From positions 165,884 through 229,883 of the forward strand of contig WGMB01000008.1 in the NCBI GenBank assembly GCA_016125275.1: 64,000 nt of DNA, given 5' to 3'. Below, in pieces: positions 48,075 through 57,546 of the stretch. Every line of letters starts with the position of its first letter. Positions within the stretch are counted from its first letter, which is position 1. This stretch comes from Acidobacteriota bacterium (GTDB taxonomy: Bacteria > Acidobacteriota > Terriglobia > Bryobacterales > UBA6623). The notes beneath the pieces were generated by a model, which had not been told where the DNA came from, did no database searches, and saw nothing but the letters and a program-made list of their open reading frames with translations. The position numbers and the translations under genes were made by a program.

Positions 48075-50156
48075 TCAGCGCCGATTGTCGATCCACAGCA
48101 GAACCGGCTCGCTCTCCTGGCGCCCCACCAACACCGTCAACGGTCTCGGGCTGACGTCGTACGGATAGCCCAGCTCATCCGGCAAGCGAACGTTCAGTTG
48201 CGTCACGCCGTCGATCAAGCCCGGCGCTTGGCCGAAGTAGGCGATCTCCGCCGAGCGGTCGTCGATGCTCGCTTCCACCACCGGCGAGAAGAACGGATGC
48301 GGCACGCCGGCGCCGCTCAGGAACAGCGCAACGGTCTCCCCGGGCAGCAGCGGCCGGTCCGGGCCGACCGGGAGCCCCTGCGGATTCAGCGCCGCCGCCG
48401 CGCGGTCCGGCCCGGCGAACGCCTGGGCGTTCCAGATCACGCTGTATAGAGGGATGCGGGCGATCTCCTCGCCGTCCCGCCGCAGAATGGCGTCGACCGG
48501 AAAGCCTTCTTTGATGGCCCCGGTCGCGACGGCGTTGATCTGCGTCGGGCCGGCGTAGAGCAGCCCCGCCCGCACGCCGGCGATCTCCAGTTGCAGGCCG
48601 GCCAGTTCATCAGGCGGCGGTCCGGCGGACAAATCCGCAACCGCGCCCTCCGCGGGCCCTAGGTTGACTCCGTACAGCGAAACGATCTCCCGTGGCGCCA
48701 CTTGGCCTGTGTCCCGCGAGCCCGCCGCATTCGCCAATGCATAGAGCGCGGTAACCTCCGGCGCCGCGACGGACAAGCGGGTCAGCCGCGGCGACTCCGG
48801 ACCCGCCGCCCACACCCCGTCCCCGCTCGCGGCGAGGAAGCCGCCCGTGATCCCGACCGGCGTCCGCACCGCCGCCAACAGGCTGTCCGCATCCGGCGAC
48901 AAGCGGGCCACGAAGCGCGGCCCCACCCCGGCGCCGGGAAACGAGCCGCCCGCCACGCCGGTCGCCCACCACTCCTCGCCCACCCTTTCCAGCCCCTCGA
49001 TCGTGTCGTCGCCCTCCACGCCCAGAAACGTCGAGAACAACAGCTCCGCGCCGTCCGGGCTGAGTCGAAACAGCACGCCGTCCCGTCCCGCGGACACATC
49101 CTCGCCGCCGCCGAACCGTGTTTGCAGCGCCCCCTCCGTTGTCGGAAAGTTCGGCGCGTACGTCCAGCCCGCGACCACCGCCGAGCCGTCGTCGAGAACC
49201 CGCAGCCCGGTGGCGCCCTCCGCCCCGTAGACCTCGGATTCCAGCGTTTGGCCGCCGCCGCCCACGTAGGTCGCGTACTCGAAGCGCGACACGTCCGCCG
49301 TCAGGCGCGCCACGAACAGGTCGCCCGTCATCCGGCTGCACAGGCAGGTCTCACGAAACGCGCCCGGCGTGGCCAAGCCTTCCAGGGTATTGGTCACGCC
49401 GGCCACGTAGATCGAGCCGTCCGAGCCCAGCGCCACCTGGCTCGCCACCGTGTGCGGCACGCTCGACAGGCAACCGCTGCCTCCGACGCAGTGCACGCCG
49501 TGACCACCCACAAAGGTCGAAAGCGCCGTCTCCAGATCGGCGTCCAGCTTGGTGAGAAAACCGTCGGCCACCGGGCCGAAGCCGCTCATCCCAAACCCGC
49601 CGCCCTCGACCCGCGCCGCCCCCGGCGTGGTCGGATAGTACGACGTGTTGGTCCAGCCGCTCACATACACCGCGCCGTCAGCGTCCACCGCCACCCCGAC
49701 CGCTTCGGACTGCGCCACCTGGCTGCGCAAGGGAATCTCGTCGCCCAGCAGCCGCACCTCCAGCCCCTCCGGGTGGTCGAAGTCGAAGCGCAGCACAAAG
49801 GCCGCCCGGCTGAGCGCCGGTTGTGGAAACCCTATTTCCGTCGAACCGACGATCACCAGCCGCCCGTCCGGCGCCACCGCCGCGGCCCCCACGCGTTCGA
49901 TCGTCGCCGCCGGAAAATCCACGTAGCGCAGGAACGTCCCGTCCGCCTCGAAGCCCGCCACGCCCACGTCGCCGCCCTCGGCTTCCCCCACGGCGTACAC
50001 GCGGCCCGAGACAGCGTCCGTGACGACATCCCGAATCGTCCAATCAATGGGATACGAAGCGGCCCGCGCCGTCACCGCAAAGCCGGAATCCGCGGCCGCC
50101 GAAGCCGCCCCGGCGGCCCAGGCCAACAAAACGGCCGATAGCAAAACGCGTCGCAT
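48075..50156 (-). CDS. Secreted SBBP-type beta-propeller protein with Solibacter C-terminal domain
   Basis: 693 residues from the ATG at 50156; leader RRVLLSAVLLAWAAGAASAA. Residues 30-460 contain repeats of the kind GVAVDADGAVYVSGWTNT ... FPTTPGA ... GFLTKLDADLETALSTFVGG, the SBBP beta-propeller pattern, found here about five times. From about 470 (GQVAPREIVSLYGVNLGP) the sequence follows the roughly 215-residue Solibacter uncharacterised C-terminal domain (TIGR03437-like): LYAGPTQINAVATGAI, GETVALFLSGAG and VTQLNVRLP. This domain is almost confined to Acidobacteria, which supports the host assignment. Cysteine pairs in the propeller (CVGGSGCL, ETCLCSR) may form disulfides. Extracellular; function unknown. 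Confidence 0.85.
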   Translation of the reverse strand: MRRVLLSAVLLAWAAGAASAAADSGFAVTARAASYPIDWTIRDVVTDAVSGRVYAVGEAEGGDVGVAGFEADGTFLRYVDFPAATIERVGAAAVAPDGRLVIVGSTEIGFPQPALSRAAFVLRFDFDHPEGLEVRLLGDEIPLRSQVAQSEAVGVAVDADGAVYVSGWTNTSYYPTTPGAARVEGGGFGMSGFGPVADGFLTKLDADLETALSTFVGGHGVHCVGGSGCLSSVPHTVASQVALGSDGSIYVAGVTNTLEGLATPGAFRETCLCSRMTGDLFVARLTADVSRFEYATYVGGGGQTLESEVYGAEGATGLRVLDDGSAVVAGWTYAPNFPTTEGALQTRFGGGEDVSAGRDGVLFRLSPDGAELLFSTFLGVEGDDTIEGLERVGEEWWATGVAGGSFPGAGVGPRFVARLSPDADSLLAAVRTPVGITGGFLAASGDGVWAAGPESPRLTRLSVAAPEVTALYALANAAGSRDTGQVAPREIVSLYGVNLGPAEGAVADLSAGPPPDELAGLQLEIAGVRAGLLYAGPTQINAVATGAIKEGFPVDAILRRDGEEIARIPLYSVIWNAQAFAGPDRAAAALNPQGLPVGPDRPLLPGETVALFLSGAGVPHPFFSPVVEASIDDRSAEIAYFGQAPGLIDGVTQLNVRLPDELGYPYDVSPRPLTVLVGRQESEPVLLWIDNRR

Positions 50157-50200
50157 GCCGTCTCCCGAGCAGTTCCGGCGCCAAACCCTCACGGCCGGCC

Positions 50201-51523
50201 TCAGCTCCACTCCCAGCGCAGCTCGAACTTCGGGTTGGTCTTCCAGCGACCCTTGGTGAAGTCCGGCATCTCCACCCGTTGAGACTTGTTCGCGATCGAC
50301 TGTTCGCTCAACGGCCCGATGGCGCTCCAGGTGGCCGCGTCGACGATCGACACCGGCGGGTCGGTCTTGTGGCGCACGCTCTCGACCCAGCCGCGCAGCT
50401 CCAGCCAGTCCGCCCCGTTGTGGCCGAACGCCAGCGCCCGTTCGCCGTACTCCTTCCACACCGGGTGGTCGAACTCCTCCAGAAACGGGTTGAGCGAATG
50501 CCACTCGCGCGCATCCAGCGACCTGCCGTCCCAGTGCCGGTCCAGCAGCCAGATCGTCCCCTCGCCGGGAAACGGCCAGCGCACCATACCCTTGGTTCCG
50601 TGGTACTTGTGGGCGTCGTCGCGCGGATGCCAGCTCTGCGTGTCGTTGAAGTTCAGCGCCGTGCGCCCGTCCTCGAGCTGTAGCAAGGCGGTCGTGCGGT
50701 CCCCGTTGGCGTAGCTGCGCCGGGCGTTGTGATGATCGGAGCCCCAAATGTCTGCCGCATAGCGGTTCATTCCCTCGGAAACCGACCCCATCGCCACCAG
50801 AGACTCGATGCGGGCCCCGTGGTTGATGTCCATCAGCATTGCCGTCGGCGCGAACTGGTGCGTGGGATAGAGCACGCCGTCGCGGCTCACCGCCTGCTCG
50901 CCGCGCCACGCCAACTCGCCTTTGTTGGCCCGCCGGGCGTCGAACTTCCCCGCCCTCACGTCGTGGCCGTAGCCCGACTCGCAATGCACGATGTCGCCGA
51001 GCAGCCCCGCCCGGGCGATGTTGAGCACCGCCAGCGGCTCCCGCCGGTACACCCAGTTCTCGAGCATGGTGGCCGAGACGCCGGTCTCCTCGGCGGTCTC
51101 CACCAGCTCCCAGGACTCGTCCAGGGTGATGGCCGCCGGAACCTCCACCGCCGCCGCCTTGCCGGCCCGCAGCGCCGCCAGCATCATCGGCGCGTGCAGC
51201 GGCCAAGGGGTGGCGATCACCACGCCGTCCAGGTCATTGCGCTCGAACATCCGGCGGTAGTCTTCCGGCCCCCGCGCAAAAGCGTCGGGCTTGGCGCGCC
51301 CGGACTCCGCGACCAGCTTCTGCGCCCGAGCCACGGCGTTGTCGTCGATGTCGCAAACCGCCGGAACCTCCACGCCGGCGTGGTCCGCCAGAGTCCGCAG
51401 CAGGGCCGTCCCTCGCCCTCCAACGCCCACCATGCCCACCCTTACCGGCTGCTCCGCCGCGCGCGCCTCGGCCGCCGCCAGCGAGGCCGCCGCCGCCGTG
51501 GCCAAAAACTCTCTTCGTTGCAT
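50201..51523 (-). CDS. GH109-like Gfo/Idh/MocA oxidoreductase, Tat-exported
   Basis: 440 residues; leader QRREFLATAAAASLAAAEA. Rossmann domain with VRVGMVGVGGRGTALL, VVIATPWPLHAPMMLAALRA, AAVEVPAAITLDESWELVE. The substrate domain carries ENWVYRREPLAVLNIARAGL, a GYGHDVR stretch, and DGVLYPTHQFAPTAMLMDIN. The YPTH element and the E-N-x-x-Y-R-R block are those of GH109, NAD-dependent glycosidases acting on alpha-N-acetylgalactosaminides. TAGACT (51535-51530) stands exactly 6 nt before the ATG, so the mRNA should be leaderless. Divergent from the PQQ dehydrogenase with a 53-bp gap. The real sugar specificity cannot be read from sequence. Confidence 0.8.
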   Translation of the reverse strand: MQRREFLATAAAASLAAAEARAAEQPVRVGMVGVGGRGTALLRTLADHAGVEVPAVCDIDDNAVARAQKLVAESGRAKPDAFARGPEDYRRMFERNDLDGVVIATPWPLHAPMMLAALRAGKAAAVEVPAAITLDESWELVETAEETGVSATMLENWVYRREPLAVLNIARAGLLGDIVHCESGYGHDVRAGKFDARRANKGELAWRGEQAVSRDGVLYPTHQFAPTAMLMDINHGARIESLVAMGSVSEGMNRYAADIWGSDHHNARRSYANGDRTTALLQLEDGRTALNFNDTQSWHPRDDAHKYHGTKGMVRWPFPGEGTIWLLDRHWDGRSLDAREWHSLNPFLEEFDHPVWKEYGERALAFGHNGADWLELRGWVESVRHKTDPPVSIVDAATWSAIGPLSEQSIANKSQRVEMPDFTKGRWKTNPKFELRWEWS

Positions 51524-51576
51524 GCGCAGAGTCTACAACGTCGCCGCCGCCCGGCCCGCCTTACTACCATGAAGAG

Positions 51577-53604
51577 GTGATTCGGGCCGCGCCGTCCGAG
51601 TCGGGGGAGCCCACAGCCTTGTCACGATCCAAGTTTCTGATCCTGTTCCTGTTCGCCTCGCTCAGCCCCGCCCTCTGGGCTCAAAGCGGCGGATCTTCGG
51701 CCGGCCGGGCGATCTTCGAGACCCGTTGCGCCGGCTGCCACGGCGGCGACGGGACCGGCGGCGAGCACGGACCGTCGATCATCGCGCGGCTGTACGACCT
51801 CGACGACGCCCGCCTCAAAACCTTCATTCGCGAGGGCCTGCCCACCCGCGGCATGCCTCCCACCGTGATCGAGGACGACGAGCTCGCGACCCTGGTCGGC
51901 TTCCTGCGAACCCTGCGCGCCAAGCGCGGCCCCGGCGGCGACGCCTCGGCCCTGCCCACCGGCTCGGTCACGCTCAGCGGCGGCGGAACGCTGCAAGGCG
52001 AAATCCTCGGTCAATCGCCGGGTCAGATGCAGTTGCGCTCGGCCGACGGCAAGATCCACCTGCTCCGCGAACAGGGCGAGCGCTGGCGGGCCGTCACCTC
52101 CGAGGAGGACTGGCCCACCTACCACGGACAGATCGGCGGCAACCGCTACACGCCGATGACGCAGATCTCCAAGTCCAACGTAGGCTCGCTGGCCCCGGCC
52201 TGGCTCTTCAACTTCGCCAGCACCTCGCGCCTGCAAACGACGCCCATCGTCGTCGGCGGCATCATGTACGTCACCAGCGCCAACGAGTGCTACGCCCTCG
52301 ACGCCGGCAGCGGCCAAGAGCTTTGGCACTTCCAGCGGCCGCTCACCGAAGGCCTCATCGGCAACGCCGCCGGCGGCTTCAATCGCGGCGCCACCGTCGC
52401 CGGCGATCGCCTGTTCATGGTCACCGACCACGCCCACCTGCTGGCACTGGACCGCTTCACCGGCAAGGTCCTATGGGACACCCAGATGGCCGACTGGCGG
52501 CAGAACTACAACGCCACCGGCGCGCCCATCGTCGTCAACGATCTGGTCGTCTCCGGCACGGCCGGCGGCGAAGAAGGCGTCCGCGGCTTCGTGGCCGCCT
52601 ACGACCAGAAGACCGGCGAGGAGGCTTGGCGCTTCTGGACCGTGCCGCTGCCGGGCGAGCCCGGCTCCGAGACCTGGAAGGGCGTCGGCATCGCGCACGG
52701 CGGCGCGCCCACCTGGTTCACCGGGACCTACGACCCCGAGCTCGACCTCGTCTACTGGCCCACCGGCAACGCCAGCCCGGACATGAACGGCGACCAGCGC
52801 GAGGGCGACAACCTCTACGCCTGCTCCGTCGTCGCGCTGAACGCCAAGACCGGCAAGCTCTCCTGGTACTACCAGTTCACGCCGCACGACGAATGGGACT
52901 GGGACGCCACCGAGCCGCCCGTCCTCATCGACGCCCAGTGGCAGGGCAAGCCGCGCAAGCTGCTCGTACAGGCCAACCGCAACGGCTTCTTCTACGTGCT
53001 CGATCGCGCCACCGGCGAGCTCTTGCAGGCCACTCCCTTCGTCGACAAGCTCACCTGGGCCAGCGGCATCGACGCCGACGGCCGCCCCAAGATGAACCCG
53101 AACCAGACGCCCACGCCCGAGGGCGCTCTGGTCTGCCCCTCTCTGGTCGGCGCCTCCAACTGGTTCTCCACCTCTTACAACCCCTCCACCGGCCTTTACT
53201 ACGTGCAGACCCTCGAGAGCTGCGCCATCTTCACCAAACGGCCCGTGGAGTGGGAAGCCGGCAAGGCCTTCTGGGGCGGCTCCACCCGCCGTCCGCCCAA
53301 TGAGAAGAACGAGAAGATCCTGCGCGCCCTCGACATCCAAACCGGCAAGGCCGTCTGGCAGGTGGCGCAGCAAGGCAACGGCAGCACCTGGGGCGGAACG
53401 CTCTCCACGGCGGCGGGCCTCGTGTTCTACGGCGACGACAGCGGCGACTTCGTGGCCGCCGACGCCGAAACCGGCAAGACCCTCTGGCGCTTCCACCTCA
53501 ACCAGAACTGGAGAGCCTCGCCCATGACCTATATGTTCGACGGCAAGCAGTACCTGGCCGTCGCCGCCGGGCCCAGCATCGTGGCGTTCGCGCTCAGCCG
53601 GTAG
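51577..53604 (+). CDS. PQQ-dependent dehydrogenase with N-terminal cytochrome c domain
   Basis: 675 residues from the GTG at 51577, with TACCAT 6 nt upstream. A leader (KFLILFLFASLSPALWAQ) is followed by a class I cytochrome c domain with CAGCH at 51-55 and the distal methionine in RGMPP. From about residue 165 (EDWPTYHGQIGGNRYTPMTQ) comes an eight-bladed quinoprotein propeller: LDAGSGQELWHF, GGFNRGATVAGDRLFMVTDH, WKGVGIAHGGAPTWFTGTYD, YWPTGNASPDMNGDQREGDN, QFTPHDEWDWDATEPPVLID and GNGSTWGGTLSTAAGLVFYG. The adjacent-Cys pair of methanol dehydrogenases is not visible. It oxidises an alcohol or sugar in the periplasm, passing electrons to its own heme. The order cytochrome first, then propeller, is the reverse of many quinohemoprotein alcohol dehydrogenases. 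Confidence 0.9.
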   Translation: MIRAAPSESGEPTALSRSKFLILFLFASLSPALWAQSGGSSAGRAIFETRCAGCHGGDGTGGEHGPSIIARLYDLDDARLKTFIREGLPTRGMPPTVIEDDELATLVGFLRTLRAKRGPGGDASALPTGSVTLSGGGTLQGEILGQSPGQMQLRSADGKIHLLREQGERWRAVTSEEDWPTYHGQIGGNRYTPMTQISKSNVGSLAPAWLFNFASTSRLQTTPIVVGGIMYVTSANECYALDAGSGQELWHFQRPLTEGLIGNAAGGFNRGATVAGDRLFMVTDHAHLLALDRFTGKVLWDTQMADWRQNYNATGAPIVVNDLVVSGTAGGEEGVRGFVAAYDQKTGEEAWRFWTVPLPGEPGSETWKGVGIAHGGAPTWFTGTYDPELDLVYWPTGNASPDMNGDQREGDNLYACSVVALNAKTGKLSWYYQFTPHDEWDWDATEPPVLIDAQWQGKPRKLLVQANRNGFFYVLDRATGELLQATPFVDKLTWASGIDADGRPKMNPNQTPTPEGALVCPSLVGASNWFSTSYNPSTGLYYVQTLESCAIFTKRPVEWEAGKAFWGGSTRRPPNEKNEKILRALDIQTGKAVWQVAQQGNGSTWGGTLSTAAGLVFYGDDSGDFVAADAETGKTLWRFHLNQNWRASPMTYMFDGKQYLAVAAGPSIVAFALSR

Positions 53605-53652
53605 AGGGCGGCTCTTGCGCCGGGGCCGCGCTTGGCGGATCATCGAGGCGAC

Positions 53653-55956
53653 GTGTCGAAGCTCGCCCCGGCCCTGCCCGCCTCCGCCCTCTTGCTGCTC
53701 GGGCTGGCCGCGGCCCTCTCCGCGCCCGCCCAGCCCATCCTGTCCGGGACCGACGCCCTCGAGCTGGAGGGCGATCCGGCCGCCCAAATGGTCGAGGGCA
53801 TACACCGCTATCTCGACCGCGCCACGGCCGCTTCAGTCGCCGGCCGCGAACGCTTCTGGCATCGTGACTTCTCCTCGGAGCAGGCCTACCAGGCTTCGGT
53901 CGAACCCAACCGCCGCCGTCTGGCGACCCTGCTCGGTGTGGTCGATCCGCGCGTCTCCACGCCGGCATTCGAGCTGGTCGCCACCAGCGAGCAATCCGCC
54001 GAAATCGCCGCCGGCGAGGGCTACCGCGTACTGGCCGTCCGCTGGGAAACTCTGCCCGGCGTCTTCGGAGAAGGCCTGCTGCTGCAACCTGACGCGCCGC
54101 CGGTCGCCCGCATCGTGGCCCTCCCTGACGCCTCCTGGTCGCCCGAAGCCCTCGCCGGTCTCTCCGGCGAAGCCCCCGCCGCGGCGCAGTTCGCGCGCCG
54201 CCTGGCCGAAAACGGTTGCCAGGTCGTCATCCCCACGCTGATCGACCGCACCGCCCGCTGGACGAGCCTCGAAGGCGTACGCCGCACGAATCTGCCGCAC
54301 CGCGAGTTCCTGTTCCGCCTGAGCTATGAGTTGGGCCGCCACCTGATCGGCTACGAGGTCCAGAAAGTCCTCGCCGCCGTCGACCGATTCGAAGCTTCCA
54401 ACCGGGCCCAAGGCGCCCGCCCCATCGGCGTCGTCGGCTACGGCGAGGGCGGCCTGCTGGCGCTCTACGCCGCGGCCCTCGACCGGCGCATTGAAACCGC
54501 CGCGGTCAGCGGATACTTCCAGGCCCGCGAGGGCCTCTGGCGCGAAACCATCGACCGCAACGTCTGGAGCTTCTTGCGCGAGTTCGGCGACGCCGAGGTC
54601 GCCGGCCTCATCGCGCCGCGCACGCTGCTGATCGAAGCCTCCGAGGGCCCTCGCGTCGACGGCCCGCCGCCGGCCGAGAAGCCCGTGCAGGACTTCGCCG
54701 CCTCCGGCCGGCTGACCTCACCGCCCCCTGCCTCGGTCCGCTCCGAAGTCGCGCGCGCAAAGGCCTTCTACGCCCGGCTCGCCGCTGACGACCGGCTCCG
54801 GCTCCTCGAGGGCGGCCCTCTCCCCGGCGGCGACGCCGTTCTGCGAGCTTTGATCGGTCGCCCGGAGCTCCGCCCGTCCGGCGCCGCCCCGCGCTCCCTG
54901 AGCCCCTCGCCCGACGCCGACGGCCGGCTGCGACGCCAATTCGACCAGCTCGTCGCCTTCAACCAGACGCTGGTGCGCGACTCGCCGCTGCGTCGGGCCG
55001 AATACTGGGCCGACGCCGACGCCTCCACGCAGGCAACCTGGGCCGCCACCACGAAGCCTTACCGGGAGCGCATCTGGCGCGAGCTGATCGGACGCCTCCC
55101 CGACCCGGACCGGGAGCCGAACCCGCGCACCCGCCGCGTCTACGACCATCCGGACTTCCAGGGCTACGAGGTGGTCCTCGACGTCTGGGACGACGTCTTC
55201 GCCTCCGGGACCCTGCTGGTACCCAAAAACCTTCGGCCCGGCGAGCGCAGGCCCGTGGTCGTCGCCCAGCACGGCCTGGAAGGGCGGCCGAAGGATTTGG
55301 TCGATCCCGACGTGGATCACCCGGCCTACCACCACTTCGGGGCGTCGCTCGCGCAGCAAGGCTTCATCGTCTACGCGCCGCAGAACCCCTACATCGGGCT
55401 CGACCGCTTTCGGCAGATCCAGCGCAAGGCCCACCCGCTGCAGGTCTCCCTGTTTTCCTTCATCCTGGGCCAGCACCAGCAGACCCTGGCGTGGCTGGAG
55501 ACGCTGCCCTTCGTGGACCCCGACCGCATCGGCTTCTACGGTCTCTCCTACGGCGGCAAGACCGCCGTGCGCGTGCCGCCTTTGCTCGAGAAGTACGCGC
55601 TGTCGATCTGCTCGGGCGACTTCAATGAGTGGGTCTGGAAGAACACCAGCGTCACGGACCGCTACAGCTACCTGTTCACCCAGGAGTACGACATGCTGGA
55701 GTTCAACCTCGCCAACGTCGCCAACTACGCCGAGCTGGCCGGCCTCATGGCGCCCAGGCCCTTCATGGTCGAGCGCGGCCACTCCGACGGCGTCGCCGCC
55801 GACGAGTGGGTGGCCTACGAGTTCGCCAAAGTGCGCCGCCTGTATGACAAGCTCGGCCTCGGCGATCGCACCGAAATCGAGTTCTTCAACGGACCCCACG
55901 AGATCCACGGCGAAGGAACCTTCCTGTTCCTCCAGCGCCTCTTGAGCGACAAGTAG
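53653..55956 (+). CDS. Tandem alpha/beta-hydrolase (acetyl xylan esterase-like), secreted
   Basis: 767 residues from the GTG at 53653; a TTG at 53632 is the alternative. Leader LAPALPASALLLLGLAAALS. The protein holds two hydrolase modules. Module 1 (about 45-400) has VVGYGEGGLLALYAAALDRR in place of a nucleophile elbow, so its Ser is replaced by Glu and it is probably inactive. Module 2 (about 440-767) has PVVVAQHGLEGRP, VDPDRIGFYGLSYGGKTAVR with the nucleophile Ser, APRPFMVERGHSDGVAADEW and a late His in GPHEIHGEG. It should remove acyl groups from glycans outside the cell, with the first module possibly structural or binding. Confidence 0.75.
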   Translation: MSKLAPALPASALLLLGLAAALSAPAQPILSGTDALELEGDPAAQMVEGIHRYLDRATAASVAGRERFWHRDFSSEQAYQASVEPNRRRLATLLGVVDPRVSTPAFELVATSEQSAEIAAGEGYRVLAVRWETLPGVFGEGLLLQPDAPPVARIVALPDASWSPEALAGLSGEAPAAAQFARRLAENGCQVVIPTLIDRTARWTSLEGVRRTNLPHREFLFRLSYELGRHLIGYEVQKVLAAVDRFEASNRAQGARPIGVVGYGEGGLLALYAAALDRRIETAAVSGYFQAREGLWRETIDRNVWSFLREFGDAEVAGLIAPRTLLIEASEGPRVDGPPPAEKPVQDFAASGRLTSPPPASVRSEVARAKAFYARLAADDRLRLLEGGPLPGGDAVLRALIGRPELRPSGAAPRSLSPSPDADGRLRRQFDQLVAFNQTLVRDSPLRRAEYWADADASTQATWAATTKPYRERIWRELIGRLPDPDREPNPRTRRVYDHPDFQGYEVVLDVWDDVFASGTLLVPKNLRPGERRPVVVAQHGLEGRPKDLVDPDVDHPAYHHFGASLAQQGFIVYAPQNPYIGLDRFRQIQRKAHPLQVSLFSFILGQHQQTLAWLETLPFVDPDRIGFYGLSYGGKTAVRVPPLLEKYALSICSGDFNEWVWKNTSVTDRYSYLFTQEYDMLEFNLANVANYAELAGLMAPRPFMVERGHSDGVAADEWVAYEFAKVRRLYDKLGLGDRTEIEFFNGPHEIHGEGTFLFLQRLLSDK

Positions 55957-55957
55957 C

Positions 55958-57463
55958 CTACTTGCTCGCCCCGCCGGACACGCTCTCGCGGAACTCCCGG
56001 ATCCGGCCGCCCTCATAGCGCGGCCACTCCCACTCCGGCCACATCGGGCTCTCGTCGCGGACCTCCAGGTACAGGCCCCGCAGCCGCTCGATCATCGTCG
56101 CGAGCCGTTCGGGCTCCGCCGCCGCGCGGTCGTTGATTTCCCCGATATCTTCGCTTAGGTTGTAGAGCTCGAAGGAGTCGAGCTCCGCCGTCCGGATCGC
56201 CTCGGACTCCGCATTCACCAGGTCCGCGCCCGGGCCCAGGTTCGGTCCCGTGAGGCTCGCCAGAATCTTCCAGTCGCCCATCCGCATGGCAACCTTGGGC
56301 TCGCTCGAGGCGCGGTTGAAGTGCCAGTACAGCGGCGTCGCACGCTCGATCGCTTTGCCTTCCAGCACCGGCAGAAAGCTCGCGCCGTCCACCGCCCGGT
56401 CGCTCGGGACCGGCAGACCCGTAATGGCGCACAGCGTCGGCAGCAGGTCCACGCCGCTCACCGGAATGTCGCTCTCGCTCGCCGGCGTCGTATGCCCGGG
56501 CCAGCGCAGCATGCCCGGCACGCGGATGCCGCCCTCATACAGGTGTCCCTTCTTCTCGCGCAAAGGACCGGCGGAGCCATGGGGATGGTCGTTGGTGATG
56601 GCCGGGCCGTTGTCGCTGGTGAACAACACGAACGTCTCCTCGCGCAACCCCTGCTCGTCGAGAGCGTCCATCAGCTTGCCGAAGGCCGCGTCGAGCTGGG
56701 TCACGTTGCCATGGTGGGCGGCCAGGCTCGACACCTCGGGATCGTACGGGCTCCGCTTGCCCTCGTCCGGGTATAGCTTCGTGTAGCGGTGGTCGGTGTG
56801 GATCGGCTCGTGCGGCTCGTGGAAGCACACGAACAGGAAGAACGGCTCGTCCTTGTCCCGCAGCGTGGTGAGCCAGCGGATTGCCTCAGATGCCACCAAC
56901 TCTCCAGAAAACCCCTCCAGCTTGCCCACCGCCTTGCCGTTGCGCACGAAATTGTCCGGGTTCTTGTGAGTTGGCAGCGCGTTGTTCTGGGTGGAGAACC
57001 AGTGGTAGAACCCGTGATCGGACGGCTGCGGCTGTCCGAGGAGATTGAACCGCCCGTTCAGATGCCACTTACCCACATGGGCCGTCGCGTAGCCGTTTTG
57101 GCGCAAGATGCTTGCGATCGTGATCTCGCTTTCGGGCACGTGCATCGGCGAAAACATTGGAATCCAGTTGTGAACGCCCACGCGGTGCGGCGTCCGGCCG
57201 GTCATCAAGGCCGTGCGCGCCGGCGAGCAGTTCGGAGCGCCCGAGTAGCAGCTCGTCAGCCGCAGCCCCTCGCTGGCGAAGCGGTCCAGGTTCGGCGTCT
57301 TCACCTCCAAATTGCCGTAGCAGCCCAGGTCGCCATAACCCAAGTCGTCCGCCAGCACGACCACGAAGTTCGGCCGGTCGGCGGCCCGCGCCGCGCAGAC
57401 CGTGGCCAGAGCCGCCAAAGCAGCCCAGAAGATCGAGAGAACAGTGGAAACCCTACCCTTCAC
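55958..57463 (-). CDS. Sulfatase (GalNAc-6-sulfatase/arylsulfatase-like), secreted
   Basis: 501 residues from the GTG at 57463. The longer ORF start at 57514 would lack a promoter, whereas TACAGT (57475-57470) stands exactly 6 nt before this GTG and the leader VSTVLSIFWAALAALATVCAA then begins the protein. Sulfatase features: NFVVVLADDLGYGDLGCYG, activation motif CSPAR at 79-83 (with ALMTG), HVGKWHLNG, FLFVCFHEPHEP and LFTSDNGPAI with KGHLYEGGIRVP. It hydrolyses sulfate esters in the periplasm. Stop abuts the stop of the tandem hydrolase gene (1 bp gap). It diverges from a second sulfatase. Confidence 0.9.
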   Translation of the reverse strand: MKGRVSTVLSIFWAALAALATVCAARAADRPNFVVVLADDLGYGDLGCYGNLEVKTPNLDRFASEGLRLTSCYSGAPNCSPARTALMTGRTPHRVGVHNWIPMFSPMHVPESEITIASILRQNGYATAHVGKWHLNGRFNLLGQPQPSDHGFYHWFSTQNNALPTHKNPDNFVRNGKAVGKLEGFSGELVASEAIRWLTTLRDKDEPFFLFVCFHEPHEPIHTDHRYTKLYPDEGKRSPYDPEVSSLAAHHGNVTQLDAAFGKLMDALDEQGLREETFVLFTSDNGPAITNDHPHGSAGPLREKKGHLYEGGIRVPGMLRWPGHTTPASESDIPVSGVDLLPTLCAITGLPVPSDRAVDGASFLPVLEGKAIERATPLYWHFNRASSEPKVAMRMGDWKILASLTGPNLGPGADLVNAESEAIRTAELDSFELYNLSEDIGEINDRAAAEPERLATMIERLRGLYLEVRDESPMWPEWEWPRYEGGRIREFRESVSGGASK

Positions 57464-57546
57464 GCTGCAACTGTAGCATCGTTCTCGCCCCCCATGGCAG
57501 GCCGGGACGTGCATCCCGCGGCAACTCCGCTAGAATGGCGGCGCTC

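Noticed and set aside
48075..51206. A single 1043-codon leftward gene through the propeller and the oxidoreductase
   Set aside because: The frame is open through the GH109-like gene only as a shadow; the propeller gene has its own ATG and leader at 50156.
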